From assembly GCA_018433945.1 (NCBI GenBank), contig JAHDQF010000016.1, positions 18,167-82,166 of the forward strand: 64,000 nucleotides of DNA, read 5' to 3'. The notes beneath the pieces are model-generated. The model saw only the letters and a list, made by a program, of their open reading frames with translations, was not told where the DNA came from and ran no database searches. The position numbers and the translations under genes are program-made. The stretch is from Proteiniphilum sp. GTDB taxonomy: Bacteria > Bacteroidota > Bacteroidia > Bacteroidales > Dysgonomonadaceae. Positions 42,983 to 51,253 of the stretch are shown piece by piece; the first letter of the stretch is position 1, and every line of letters starts with the position of its first letter.

Positions 42983-44216
42983 CAGCCTCCTGCTGTAACA
43001 TTCTCAAAAGCTGTGTAATGGCTATGCCGGCCGTACGCTCAATATTCTGAGCCCGGTTGTTGCCCACGCTGTATTCATGGGCAATCAACTCCTGCCTGCA
43101 GAGGGTAGCGACCCATACAGTGCCCACCGGCTTCTCCCGGCTGCCCCCCTCAGGACCCATGATGCCCGTGACAGCGATGGCACAGCTCGTCCCTGTTGCA
43201 GCAGCCACACCCCGTATCATCTCTTCCGCCACTTCGCGGCTCACTGCGCCCTGCATTGCCAGTGTCTCTTTTTTTACCTGCAGCAGCTTCTCTTTGATGC
43301 TGTTGTCGTAGGCAACCACACTCCCCATGTACCACGAAGAGGCACCGGGAATGGAGGTGATCAGATGTGCAATGTATCCACCGGTGCAGCTCTCCGCTGT
43401 TGAAAGGGTAAGCCCTCTCTTCACCAGCATCTCACCCAACAACTCTTCTGCGCTCTTTTCACCAAAAGAGATGCAGTGACTGCCCAACAGCTCCTTCAGC
43501 AACAGATCCTGCCGTTCCATCTCGGCAGCATGCTCCTCGCCCCATGCTGAGAGCCGCAACCGGATCCCTTCATAGGTGGGTAGATAGGCAAGTGAAAATG
43601 GAGCCGCGAGCTGATCCTCAAAAGGTGCCAGATGAGCTGCCAACGCCGACTCGCTAAAGCCTGTTACCAGATAATCCCTTCGTTGATAGCTGCTCTGGCG
43701 AAATGATTGTTTCAGCCTGGGTATGATCTCCTCCTGCATGGCTGTCCGCATCTCCGATGGCACCCCCGGCATCGATACCAGCAGCTGCTCACCTTTCTGA
43801 AACCAGAGCAGGGGGGCGGTACCCACACGGTTGGGGATCACCGTCGCCACTTCCGGTACCATCGCCTGGTCTCGTGTCAGGGGGTTCAGCGCAATCTTGC
43901 GTCGCTCGAACAGGGCTTCAATCTGCTGCAGCACCTCTTGGTTGAATGTGAGCCCGCAATTGAAGTAACGGCAAAGGGCCTCCTTGGTGCGGTCATCGCG
44001 TGTGGGACCCACACCACCGGTGAGGAGCAGGATATCAGCCCGGGCAAAGGCGGTATCGAGTGCCTTGAGCAGGTCGTCCGGTGCATCACCGACAGTGGTG
44101 ATGGCAACGACCCGGAACCCTTCTGCTGTCAGCTCCCGGGCCATCCATACCGAATTGGTGTTGGGGATCTGACCGATCAGCAGCTCATCACCTATGGTGA
44201 TAATTTCAATCTTCAT
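42975..44216 (-). CDS. cinA: CinA family protein (NMN amidohydrolase / competence-damage protein)
   Basis: About 413 residues with two domains. The N-terminal MoCF-like domain has GDELLIGQIPNTNS (residues 9-22) and LTGGVGPTRDDRTKEAL. The C-terminal CinA domain (about 250-410) has STAESCTGGYIAHLITSIPGASSWYMGSVVAY split around residue 275, and GIMGPEGGSREKPVGTVW; this domain hydrolyses nicotinamide mononucleotide in characterised members (PncC). The frame opens 19 codons further, but MKIEIITIGDELL at 44216 is the family start. It is convergent with serS. Confidence 0.92.
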   Translation of the reverse strand: MKIEIITIGDELLIGQIPNTNSVWMARELTAEGFRVVAITTVGDAPDDLLKALDTAFARADILLLTGGVGPTRDDRTKEALCRYFNCGLTFNQEVLQQIEALFERRKIALNPLTRDQAMVPEVATVIPNRVGTAPLLWFQKGEQLLVSMPGVPSEMRTAMQEEIIPRLKQSFRQSSYQRRDYLVTGFSESALAAHLAPFEDQLAAPFSLAYLPTYEGIRLRLSAWGEEHAAEMERQDLLLKELLGSHCISFGEKSAEELLGEMLVKRGLTLSTAESCTGGYIAHLITSIPGASSWYMGSVVAYDNSIKEKLLQVKKETLAMQGAVSREVAEEMIRGVAAATGTSCAIAVTGIMGPEGGSREKPVGTVWVATLCRQELIAHEYSVGNNRAQNIERTAGIAITQLLRMLQQEAVS

Positions 44217-44333
44217 TTTTGTGTAACGTAAAATAAACTGCAAAATAAAGCATAATCTTTTGCATTCATTCAAATTTGCTCCAGAGAATTGGATTCAATT
44301 GCCCAAAAATGATATCTTTATTCCATTTATTTT

Positions 44334-44361
44334 TTTGTTTTGGGAGAAAGTGCTATCTTTG
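44334..44361 (+). promoter_or_regulatory. Promoter of the L31 gene
   Basis: TTTG at 44334-44337 and TATCTTTG at 44354-44361 (16-base spacer), 40 bases before the ATG. Confidence 0.6.
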
Positions 44362-44401
44362 CCATCCAAAAATGAGCATCATATAAATAAAAGGATATAT
44401 A

Positions 44402-44659
44402 ATGAAAAAAGAAATTCACCCCAACAATTACCGTCCGGTAGTTTTCAAGGATATGTCGAATGAGGAGATCTTCATCTCTCGCTCAACCATCAATGCGAAG
44501 GAGACCATTGAAATTGACGGTGTTACCTATCCCTTGGTGAAGCTTGAAATCACCAGTGCATCGCACCCTTTCTACACCGGAAAACAAAAGCTGGTGGATA
44601 CAGCTGGGCGTGTTGACAAGTTTATGAACCGTTACGGAAACCGTAACAAGAAGAAGTAA
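44402..44659 (+). CDS. rpmE2: 50S ribosomal protein L31, type B
   Basis: An 85-residue ribosomal protein. It begins [17 protein letters not shown] and includes [26 protein letters not shown] and a [11 protein letters not shown] signature followed by a lysine tail. The four-cysteine zinc motif of type A L31 is absent, which defines the zinc-independent type B form. It has its own promoter, and a hairpin follows the stop. Confidence 0.95.
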   Translation: MKKEIHPNNYRPVVFKDMSNEEIFISRSTINAKETIEIDGVTYPLVKLEITSASHPFYTGKQKLVDTAGRVDKFMNRYGNRNKKK

Positions 44660-44683
44660 AAGGTTCCAGGAGAATGAATTTAC

Positions 44684-44715
44684 ACGGCGATCTTTTGAGA
44701 CCGCCGTTATTTTTG
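44684..44715 (+). terminator. Probable terminator after L31
   Basis: ACGGCG (44684-44689) pairs with CGCCGT (44702-44707), followed by TATTTTTG. The same bases supply the -33 TTTG of the next promoter. Confidence 0.55.
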
Positions 44716-44725
44716 TCTATTTTTG
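44694..44725 (+). promoter_or_regulatory. Promoter of the Lnb-like gene
   Basis: TTTG at 44694-44697 and TATTTTTG at 44718-44725 with an ideal 20-base spacer; start near 44732, 29 bases before the ATG. Confidence 0.65.
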
Positions 44726-44760
44726 CAGCGGTGCAAGTTGAAATGAACAAATAGAGAGAG

Positions 44761-46047
44761 ATGAAACAAGCAGTTCCAATCCTATTCCCTGGAAAAGGGA
44801 ATCTCATCCCGATTTTGTCTGTCTGCCTGCTGTTGCTGAACCCCTCGATAAAAGCACAGGTGCAGCTGAACGACAGCGCTACTGTGAGCCTGCTGACAGC
44901 CTCTCCCTGGAACGGAGCCATCTATGCCCTCTTTGGTCACACCGCTATCCGGGTACAGGATGATTCCACCGGCATCGATGAGGTCTACAACTATGGTTTT
45001 TTCGACTCCTCTCAGCCTGGTTTCATCTACAACTTTGTACGGGGAAGAACCGATTACATTCTGGGTGTGACCTCCTTTGCCGATTTCATCTATGAATACC
45101 GTGCCAAGGGGCAACAGGTGGTGGAGCAGCAACTGAATCTCTCACCGGCTGAAAAACAGCAGCTCTATGATGCACTTTACGAGAATGCACTCCCGGAAAA
45201 CAGAAAATACCGGTACAACTACTTCTATGACAACTGTGCCACCCGTCCACGCGACATGGTGGAGCAATATTGCAACGGAGAGATCCATTACCCTCCAACT
45301 GATGCGCCACAGTCATACCGCGACCTGGTGCATGAGTCCCTGGTCAGTTACCCCTGGTACAGCTTTGGCATTGATCTGTTGATCGGGTCAGAGGCCGACC
45401 GGACCATTAACGTGCGGGAAAAGATGTTTATCCCTGCCTATCTGATGGACTCCTTTGCTAAAGCAACCATTTATCAGAACGACTCGCTCACAGTGCCACT
45501 GGTCAGTCACAGCGAGTTGCTGCTGACACAGGATCTAAAACGGAACGGTGTCCGCGAACAGGGTCTGTTTACACCCCTTTTAATGGCATTCGCATTGCTG
45601 CTTCTTTCGATTATGGTCTCTGTAATTCAGTTTTTTAAGATGAACAGAGGGCAATTGCCCAAGATCTATGATACCATTCTTTTCGGATTGGCCGGGGTGG
45701 GGGGTGTGATTATCTTCATCCTGATGTACTTCTCCTCCCATCCTGCAACCAACCCCAACTGGAACCTGATCTGGCTCCATCCCGCCGCGTTGATTGCCGC
45801 ACCTTTCTTTTGGGTGAAATCGGCAGAGAGGGGTGTTTATTGCTATCATTTTATTAACTTTGTACTCTTGACGCTGTTTCTCCTCTGTTGGTGGTTTATT
45901 CCGCAACAGCTGCCAGTGGCAACCATCCCATTCTCCATGAGCTTGTGGATCCGTTATGCTGCAAACATATTGATAATCAGAAAATTGAAAATCAAGGAGA
46001 GACGGTTTACATCCAGCAGGGAGATGAAAGCAGCGTGGGGACAATAA
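44761..46047 (+). CDS. Lnb-like lipoprotein N-acyltransferase (DUF4105)
   Basis: A 428-residue membrane enzyme candidate. An N-terminal signal or anchor segment (about residues 15-32) leads to a periplasmic DUF4105 domain, residues about 33-260, with the conserved histidine in LFGHTAIRV (about 60) and the conserved cysteine in NYFYDNCATRPRDMV (about 159). Five hydrophobic helices follow (about residues 275-412). This matches the domain now called the Lnb N-terminal periplasmic domain, from a protein reported to N-acylate lipoproteins in Bacteroides, which lack Lnt. The assignment rests on my recollection of that work and on visible His/Cys motifs. A PafA-like gene starts 15 bases downstream, then secA. 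Confidence 0.8.
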   Translation: MKQAVPILFPGKGNLIPILSVCLLLLNPSIKAQVQLNDSATVSLLTASPWNGAIYALFGHTAIRVQDDSTGIDEVYNYGFFDSSQPGFIYNFVRGRTDYILGVTSFADFIYEYRAKGQQVVEQQLNLSPAEKQQLYDALYENALPENRKYRYNYFYDNCATRPRDMVEQYCNGEIHYPPTDAPQSYRDLVHESLVSYPWYSFGIDLLIGSEADRTINVREKMFIPAYLMDSFAKATIYQNDSLTVPLVSHSELLLTQDLKRNGVREQGLFTPLLMAFALLLLSIMVSVIQFFKMNRGQLPKIYDTILFGLAGVGGVIIFILMYFSSHPATNPNWNLIWLHPAALIAAPFFWVKSAERGVYCYHFINFVLLTLFLLCWWFIPQQLPVATIPFSMSLWIRYAANILIIRKLKIKERRFTSSREMKAAWGQ

Positions 46048-46062
46048 AACGATTCAATTCAG

Positions 46063-47661
46063 ATGTGCGGTAACAATAGGATTCGGATACTCTCTTCGTT
46101 GGTTGCATTCTTTGCAATCGCGCCACTCCCTGCACAGAACCATTCAGGAGAGGTGCCCAAGCTGGTGGTAGCCATCACGGTTGACCAACTGCGGGGAGAC
46201 TATCTGGAGATGTTCCGTCACAACTTCGGCAGCAAGGGTTTCAACAGACTGATCAACAATGGGTTGATATATAGCAACATACGATACAACTATCCCAATC
46301 CCGACCGGGCTTCTGCGATCACCACCCTTTTCACCGGGGCCTATCCTTCCTATCACGGGATAACGAGTGAGAAGCGTTACCAGATTGAGACCGGCCAAGA
46401 GGTCTCCTCGTTTGCCGATGACCGTTACCTGGGCAATTACACCACCGAGAAACTCTCGCCCCGTTCCATCCGCGTCTCAACCATCGCCGACGAATTGAAA
46501 ATTGCCTCGGGGGGGCAGTCCGACGTGTATGCTTTTGCACCTCATGCTTCTCAGGCACTCGCTTCGGGGGGGCATGCCGCTACTGGTGCTTACTGGATAG
46601 AGGATTATACCGGCAAGTGGGCCTCCACCACCTTTTATAAAAACAAACAACCGGCGGTGGACCAACAGAATCGGAGCGCCGGCTCACTCAGCCTCACCAT
46701 CGGCAGCCTCACCTGGCGTCCCGCACGTGAGATCGAGAGCTACAACGCTTTTCCCTATACCAAGAACAGATACCGCTTTCAGCACTACTTCGGAAATGAG
46801 AAGAAAGAGAGCTTCCACCTCTTTAAACAGTCACCCTTTGTGAACAGTGAGGTGAACGATATGGCCATCAAGGTGTTGGAGAGCAGTCAGCTGGGGAAAC
46901 GGATGAATCCCGACTTTCTGGCTGTCACCTTCTATGCCGGCAATTATGAGAAAGCGCTTGACAAGAATTACTCCGTAGAGATACAGGATACCTACTATCG
47001 GCTCGACCAGGAGATCGGTCGTCTGCTGGATGCCATTGAGGCATCGGTTGGACTGAATCATACCCTGGTTTACCTGGTCTCTACCGGCTATTTCACTGAA
47101 CAGGAGATTATCCCGGAGGGGATGGTGCCGGCAGGTGGTGATTTTCATCCCGACAGAAGCCAGGCACTGCTCAACATGTACCTGATGGCACTCTACGGTC
47201 GCGAACAGTGGATCAAAAAGTATTACGACCGCCATATCTATTTCGACCGTAAGCTGATAGAGGACCGTAAGATTGATTTTGCCGATCTGCAGGAAAAAGC
47301 GGCAGCATTCCTGGTGCAGTCGGCCGGCATCCAGCAGGTGGTCACCGCACACCAGATGACCCAGGCAGGTCAAAATATGGAGACCCTGTTCCTGCGGAAC
47401 GGTTACTACCCCGGTATCTCCGGCGACCTGATCCTCGAGCTGCAACCCGGGTGGAGGGTGGTGGAGCCCGGCTCTGAACTGCAGGTGCGGGAGCGCAGCA
47501 ATGCAGTTATCGCCCCGGTCATTTTTTTTGGCAGCGACATCAAACCACAGAAGATTAACCGTACCATCGACGCCACGGAGATTGCACCAACGGTCTCCTA
47601 CCGCCTGCGCATCCGTGCACCCAACGCTGCCAGCGGTAAGATTCTGGAAGAACTCTATTGA
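46063..47661 (+). CDS. PafA-like alkaline phosphatase superfamily protein, probably catalytically inactive
   Basis: A 532-residue exported protein (signal peptide ending APLPAQ, residue about 25). Its backbone aligns by eye with PafA-type alkaline phosphatases: VAITVDQLRGDYL, a TGAYPSYHGI segment, TGAYWIEDYTG, and the C-terminal IAPTVSYRLRI and SGKILEEL. But the functional residues appear replaced: the nucleophile region reads NPDRASAITT where PafA has the threonine before VGH; the metal DHG motif reads STG; the upstream Asp and His ligands (DYVGH type) read NYEKA; and the late THVP histidine is missing. Only the first Asp of VDQ remains. I infer a pseudo-phosphatase. It probably shares a transcript with the Lnb-like gene and lies upstream of secA. 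Confidence 0.8.
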   Translation: MCGNNRIRILSSLVAFFAIAPLPAQNHSGEVPKLVVAITVDQLRGDYLEMFRHNFGSKGFNRLINNGLIYSNIRYNYPNPDRASAITTLFTGAYPSYHGITSEKRYQIETGQEVSSFADDRYLGNYTTEKLSPRSIRVSTIADELKIASGGQSDVYAFAPHASQALASGGHAATGAYWIEDYTGKWASTTFYKNKQPAVDQQNRSAGSLSLTIGSLTWRPAREIESYNAFPYTKNRYRFQHYFGNEKKESFHLFKQSPFVNSEVNDMAIKVLESSQLGKRMNPDFLAVTFYAGNYEKALDKNYSVEIQDTYYRLDQEIGRLLDAIEASVGLNHTLVYLVSTGYFTEQEIIPEGMVPAGGDFHPDRSQALLNMYLMALYGREQWIKKYYDRHIYFDRKLIEDRKIDFADLQEKAAAFLVQSAGIQQVVTAHQMTQAGQNMETLFLRNGYYPGISGDLILELQPGWRVVEPGSELQVRERSNAVIAPVIFFGSDIKPQKINRTIDATEIAPTVSYRLRIRAPNAASGKILEELY

Positions 47662-47662
47662 A

Positions 47663-47687
47663 ACATCACATCACATCACATCACATC
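47663..47687 (+). repeat. Five tandem copies of the pentamer ACATC
   Basis: A perfect five-copy, five-base repeat starting one base after the stop codon of the PafA-like gene, about 80 bases before secA. It lies outside coding sequence. Confidence 0.85.
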
Positions 47688-47769
47688 AGAAAAGATAACA
47701 GGATAACCTGCTCGCCCCCATCTGAGAGGCAGCCAATGGGCAAGGTCAGACGATAAAAAAAACAAAACC

Positions 47770-50700
47770 ATGGGATTGAACGATATCATATCGAAGATAT
47801 TTGGTAACAAGGCACAACGGGACATGAAAGAGATCAACCCGATCGTGAAAAAGGTTCAGGATGCCTATGCCAATATTGCAAAGCTCACGAACGATGAGCT
47901 GCGAAACAAAACAAAAGAGCTTGAGAAGCGCATAAAGGAGTATGTGGCCGAAGAGCAGACAGAGATTGAGCGGCTGAAAGCCGGCATGGAGGAGATCGAC
48001 CTGGATCAGCGGGAGTCGATATGGAACCAGATCGATAAGCTTGAGAAAGCGATCACCGATAAATATGAAAAGATACTGGAGGAGATCCTGCCGGAGGCAT
48101 TCTCCATCATGAAAGATACGGCGCGCCGCTTTGCTGAGAACGAAGAGATCGTTGTCACCGCTACCGACTTCGACCGCGACCTATCCGCCACGCACGACTT
48201 TGTGCGTATGGATGGAGATAAGGCGATCTATCAGAACCATTGGATCGCCGGCGGCAATGAGATCACCTGGGACATGGTGCACTATGATGTACAGCTCTTC
48301 GGCGGAGTGGTGCTCCACAGGGGTAAGATTGCCGAGATGGCTACCGGTGAGGGAAAGACGTTGGTGGCCACCCTCCCTGTCTTCCTCAATGCGCTGACCC
48401 ACGAGGGGGTGCATGTGGTGACCGTGAACGACTACCTCTCCAAGCGTGACGCTGAGTGGATGGGACCGATGTACATGTTTCACGGTCTCTCGGTAGATTG
48501 CATAGACAAGCATGAACCCAATTCCGAAGCACGTCGTAAGGCCTACGAGGCAGACATCACTTTTGGTACCAACAACGAGTTTGGCTTCGACTACCTGCGT
48601 GACAACATGGCGGTATCGCCGAAAGACCTGGTACAGCGGAAGCACAACTACGCCATTGTGGATGAGGTGGACTCGGTGCTGATCGACGATGCCCGCACCC
48701 CGCTCATCATCTCCGGCCCGGTGCCCAAGGGAGATGATCAGCTCTACGATCAGTTCCGACCCCGGGTAGAGGTGATCGTCAAGGCTCAGCGTGAGCTGGC
48801 CACCCGTCTGCTGGCGGAGGCGAAGCAGAAGATGGCCTCCTCCGATCCCAAGGAGCAGGAGGAGGGAGCACTGCAGCTCTTCCGCTCCTACAAGGCGATG
48901 CCCAAGAACAAGCCACTGATCAAGTACCTCAGCGAACAGGGGGTGAGAGCAGCCATGCTCAAGACAGAAGCATTCTATATGCAGGAGCAGATGCGTAACA
49001 TGCACATTGTCACCGATCCGCTCTACTTCGTGATCGATGAGAAGATGAACAGTATCGAGCTGACCGATAAGGGGATCGACCTGCTCACCGGCAAGTCTGA
49101 CGACCCTCAGTTCTTCATTTTGCCCGATATTGCTTCCCAGCTTGCGGAGTTGGAGCACGCCAACCTGAGCGATGAAGAGAAAGAGGCAAAAAAGGATGAG
49201 TTGCTGCAGAACTACGCCATCAAGTCGGAGCGGGTGCACACCGTAAACCAGTTGCTGAAAGCCTACACGCTCTTTGAGCGCGACGATGAGTATGTGGTGA
49301 TCGACAACAAGGTGATGATCGTGGATGAACAGACCGGTCGTGTGATGGAGGGACGTCGTTACTCCGACGGTCTGCACCAGGCAATCGAGGCGAAAGAAAG
49401 AGTAAAGGTGGAGGCTGCCACCCAGACCTTTGCGACCATCACCCTGCAGAACTACTTCCGCATGTACAGTAAGCTGGCCGGTATGACCGGTACGGCCGAG
49501 ACTGAGGCGGGGGAGTTCTGGGATATCTACAAGCTGGATGTGGTGGTGATCCCCACCAACAAACCAATCATCCGGGATGACCAGAACGACCGGATCTACA
49601 AGACCAAACGGGAGAAGTATAACGCGGTGATCGAAGAAATTGAGAAGCTGATCAAAGCGGGTCGTCCCGTACTGGTGGGTACCACCTCGGTGGAGATCTC
49701 GGAGCTACTGAGTCGCATGCTCACCCTCCGCAAGATCAGTCACAACGTGCTGAATGCCAAGCAACATCAACGGGAGGCCGAGATAGTGGCCAATGCGGGA
49801 CAGAGTGGGGTGGTGACCATCGCCACCAACATGGCCGGCCGTGGTACCGACATCAAGCTCTCTCCCGCGGTGAGGGAGGCAGGCGGTCTGGCCATCATCG
49901 GCACGGAACGGCATGAGTCGCGCCGTGTGGACCGCCAGCTGCGTGGTCGTGCCGGCCGTCAAGGGGACCCCGGATCCTCCGTCTTCTTCGTATCGCTCGA
50001 GGATGACCTGATGCGTCTCTTTGCCACCGAGCGGATCGCCGGACTGATGGACCGGATGGGATTCCAGGAGGGTGACGTGCTGGAGCATAACATGCTTAGC
50101 AGGTCGGTAGAGCGTGCCCAGAAAAAGGTGGAGGAGAATAACTTCGGTATCCGCAAGCGGCTGCTCGAGTATGACGACGTGATGAACTCGCAGCGCGAGC
50201 TGATCTACAAACGACGTCGTCATGCACTGATGGGTGAGCGGATCGAGAACGATGTGGCCAACATGATCACCGATACGGTCAAAAATATTGTGGAGCTCAA
50301 CGAAGATGATTATCAATCGATGAAGCTGGATCTGCTGCGTGTGATGGCACTCGATATCCCCTTTAGCGAGGCCGATATGAAAAAGCTCAAAACAGAGGAG
50401 ATCATTGAAGCAGTCACCCGCAAGGCATTTGAGACCTTTAAGCGCAAGACCGAGCGACTGGCCGAGGTGGCCAACCCGGTGATCAGGCAGGTCTACGAGA
50501 ACCAGGGTGCGATGTACCAGAACATCCTGATTCCCATCACCGATGGCAAGAGAGTCTACAATGTATCCTGTAACCTGAAAGAGGCCTACGAGACGGGTTC
50601 AAAAACGTTGGTGAAGGCATTCGAGAAAACCATCCTGCTCCATACCATCGATGAGGACTGGAAAGAGCATCTGCGCGAGATGGATGAGCTGCGTCACTCG

Positions 50701-51072
50701 GTGCAGAACGCCAGCTATGAGCAAAAGGATCCGCTGCTGATCTATAAGCTGGAGTCGTTCAATCTCTTCCGTACCATGGTGAGTAACATCAACTCCAAGG
50801 CTGTATCGGTATTGATGCGCGGGCAGATACCCATTCAGGATCCCGCACATGTGAGACAGGCAGCACCGGAGCAGAAGACCGACTACAGCAAGTACCGCAC
50901 ACAGAAGGAGGAGAGTGGCAACATCTCTGCACCGGGCAACGGGAGAGGAGCCCCGCAGCCTCGTCAGCCGCAGAAGCTGGAACCGGTAAGGGTGGAGAAA
51001 AAAGTGGGCAGAAATGATCCCTGTCCCTGCGGCAGCGGCAAGAAATACAAGAATTGTCACGGCAGAGAATAG
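47770..51072 (+). CDS. secA: Preprotein translocase ATPase SecA
   Basis: An 1100-residue motor that drives secretory proteins through SecYEG. Walker A is in ATGEGKT at about residues 194-200; the DEVD-type Walker B region [21 protein letters not shown] is at about 296-316 (split); [10 protein letters not shown] and [14 protein letters not shown] are the second motor domain's motifs. The C-terminus has a proline- and glutamine-rich linker and the zinc-binding SEC-C tail [18 protein letters not shown]. The protein is about 200 residues longer than E. coli SecA, usual for Bacteroidetes, including an N-terminal helical insertion rich in Glu and Lys around residues 40-110. Confidence 0.97.
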   Translation: MGLNDIISKIFGNKAQRDMKEINPIVKKVQDAYANIAKLTNDELRNKTKELEKRIKEYVAEEQTEIERLKAGMEEIDLDQRESIWNQIDKLEKAITDKYEKILEEILPEAFSIMKDTARRFAENEEIVVTATDFDRDLSATHDFVRMDGDKAIYQNHWIAGGNEITWDMVHYDVQLFGGVVLHRGKIAEMATGEGKTLVATLPVFLNALTHEGVHVVTVNDYLSKRDAEWMGPMYMFHGLSVDCIDKHEPNSEARRKAYEADITFGTNNEFGFDYLRDNMAVSPKDLVQRKHNYAIVDEVDSVLIDDARTPLIISGPVPKGDDQLYDQFRPRVEVIVKAQRELATRLLAEAKQKMASSDPKEQEEGALQLFRSYKAMPKNKPLIKYLSEQGVRAAMLKTEAFYMQEQMRNMHIVTDPLYFVIDEKMNSIELTDKGIDLLTGKSDDPQFFILPDIASQLAELEHANLSDEEKEAKKDELLQNYAIKSERVHTVNQLLKAYTLFERDDEYVVIDNKVMIVDEQTGRVMEGRRYSDGLHQAIEAKERVKVEAATQTFATITLQNYFRMYSKLAGMTGTAETEAGEFWDIYKLDVVVIPTNKPIIRDDQNDRIYKTKREKYNAVIEEIEKLIKAGRPVLVGTTSVEISELLSRMLTLRKISHNVLNAKQHQREAEIVANAGQSGVVTIATNMAGRGTDIKLSPAVREAGGLAIIGTERHESRRVDRQLRGRAGRQGDPGSSVFFVSLEDDLMRLFATERIAGLMDRMGFQEGDVLEHNMLSRSVERAQKKVEENNFGIRKRLLEYDDVMNSQRELIYKRRRHALMGERIENDVANMITDTVKNIVELNEDDYQSMKLDLLRVMALDIPFSEADMKKLKTEEIIEAVTRKAFETFKRKTERLAEVANPVIRQVYENQGAMYQNILIPITDGKRVYNVSCNLKEAYETGSKTLVKAFEKTILLHTIDEDWKEHLREMDELRHSVQNASYEQKDPLLIYKLESFNLFRTMVSNINSKAVSVLMRGQIPIQDPAHVRQAAPEQKTDYSKYRTQKEESGNISAPGNGRGAPQPRQPQKLEPVRVEKKVGRNDPCPCGSGKKYKNCHGRE

Positions 51073-51100
51073 CTAAAAATATCTGTAATTTTTAAACCTG

Positions 51101-51130
51101 CAGGGGGTAATAAACTCCCTGTTTTGTTTG
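51101..51130 (+). terminator. Probable terminator of secA
   Basis: CAGGGGG (51101-51107) pairs with CTCCCTG (51115-51121, one G-U), 7-base loop, followed by TTTTGTTTG. Confidence 0.6.
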
Positions 51131-51253
51131 TTAAACTGCGAGAAAAGCTCTATCTTAGTGTACTGAAACCGGCTCTGCCTGCTTAAGCCAGAAGAGTTTG
51201 AAAATAAGCTACATACACATTTTGCAAAACAAGAGAAAAATCACATTTTTCAT

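Noticed and set aside
47663-47687. A CRISPR array
   Set aside because: It is a continuous five-base tandem repeat without spacers.
48181-49377. A 398-codon frame on the minus strand inside secA
   Set aside because: It is a shadow of the secA reading frame; its His/Leu/Val-rich composition is typical of such antisense frames, while SecA motifs are intact on the plus strand.
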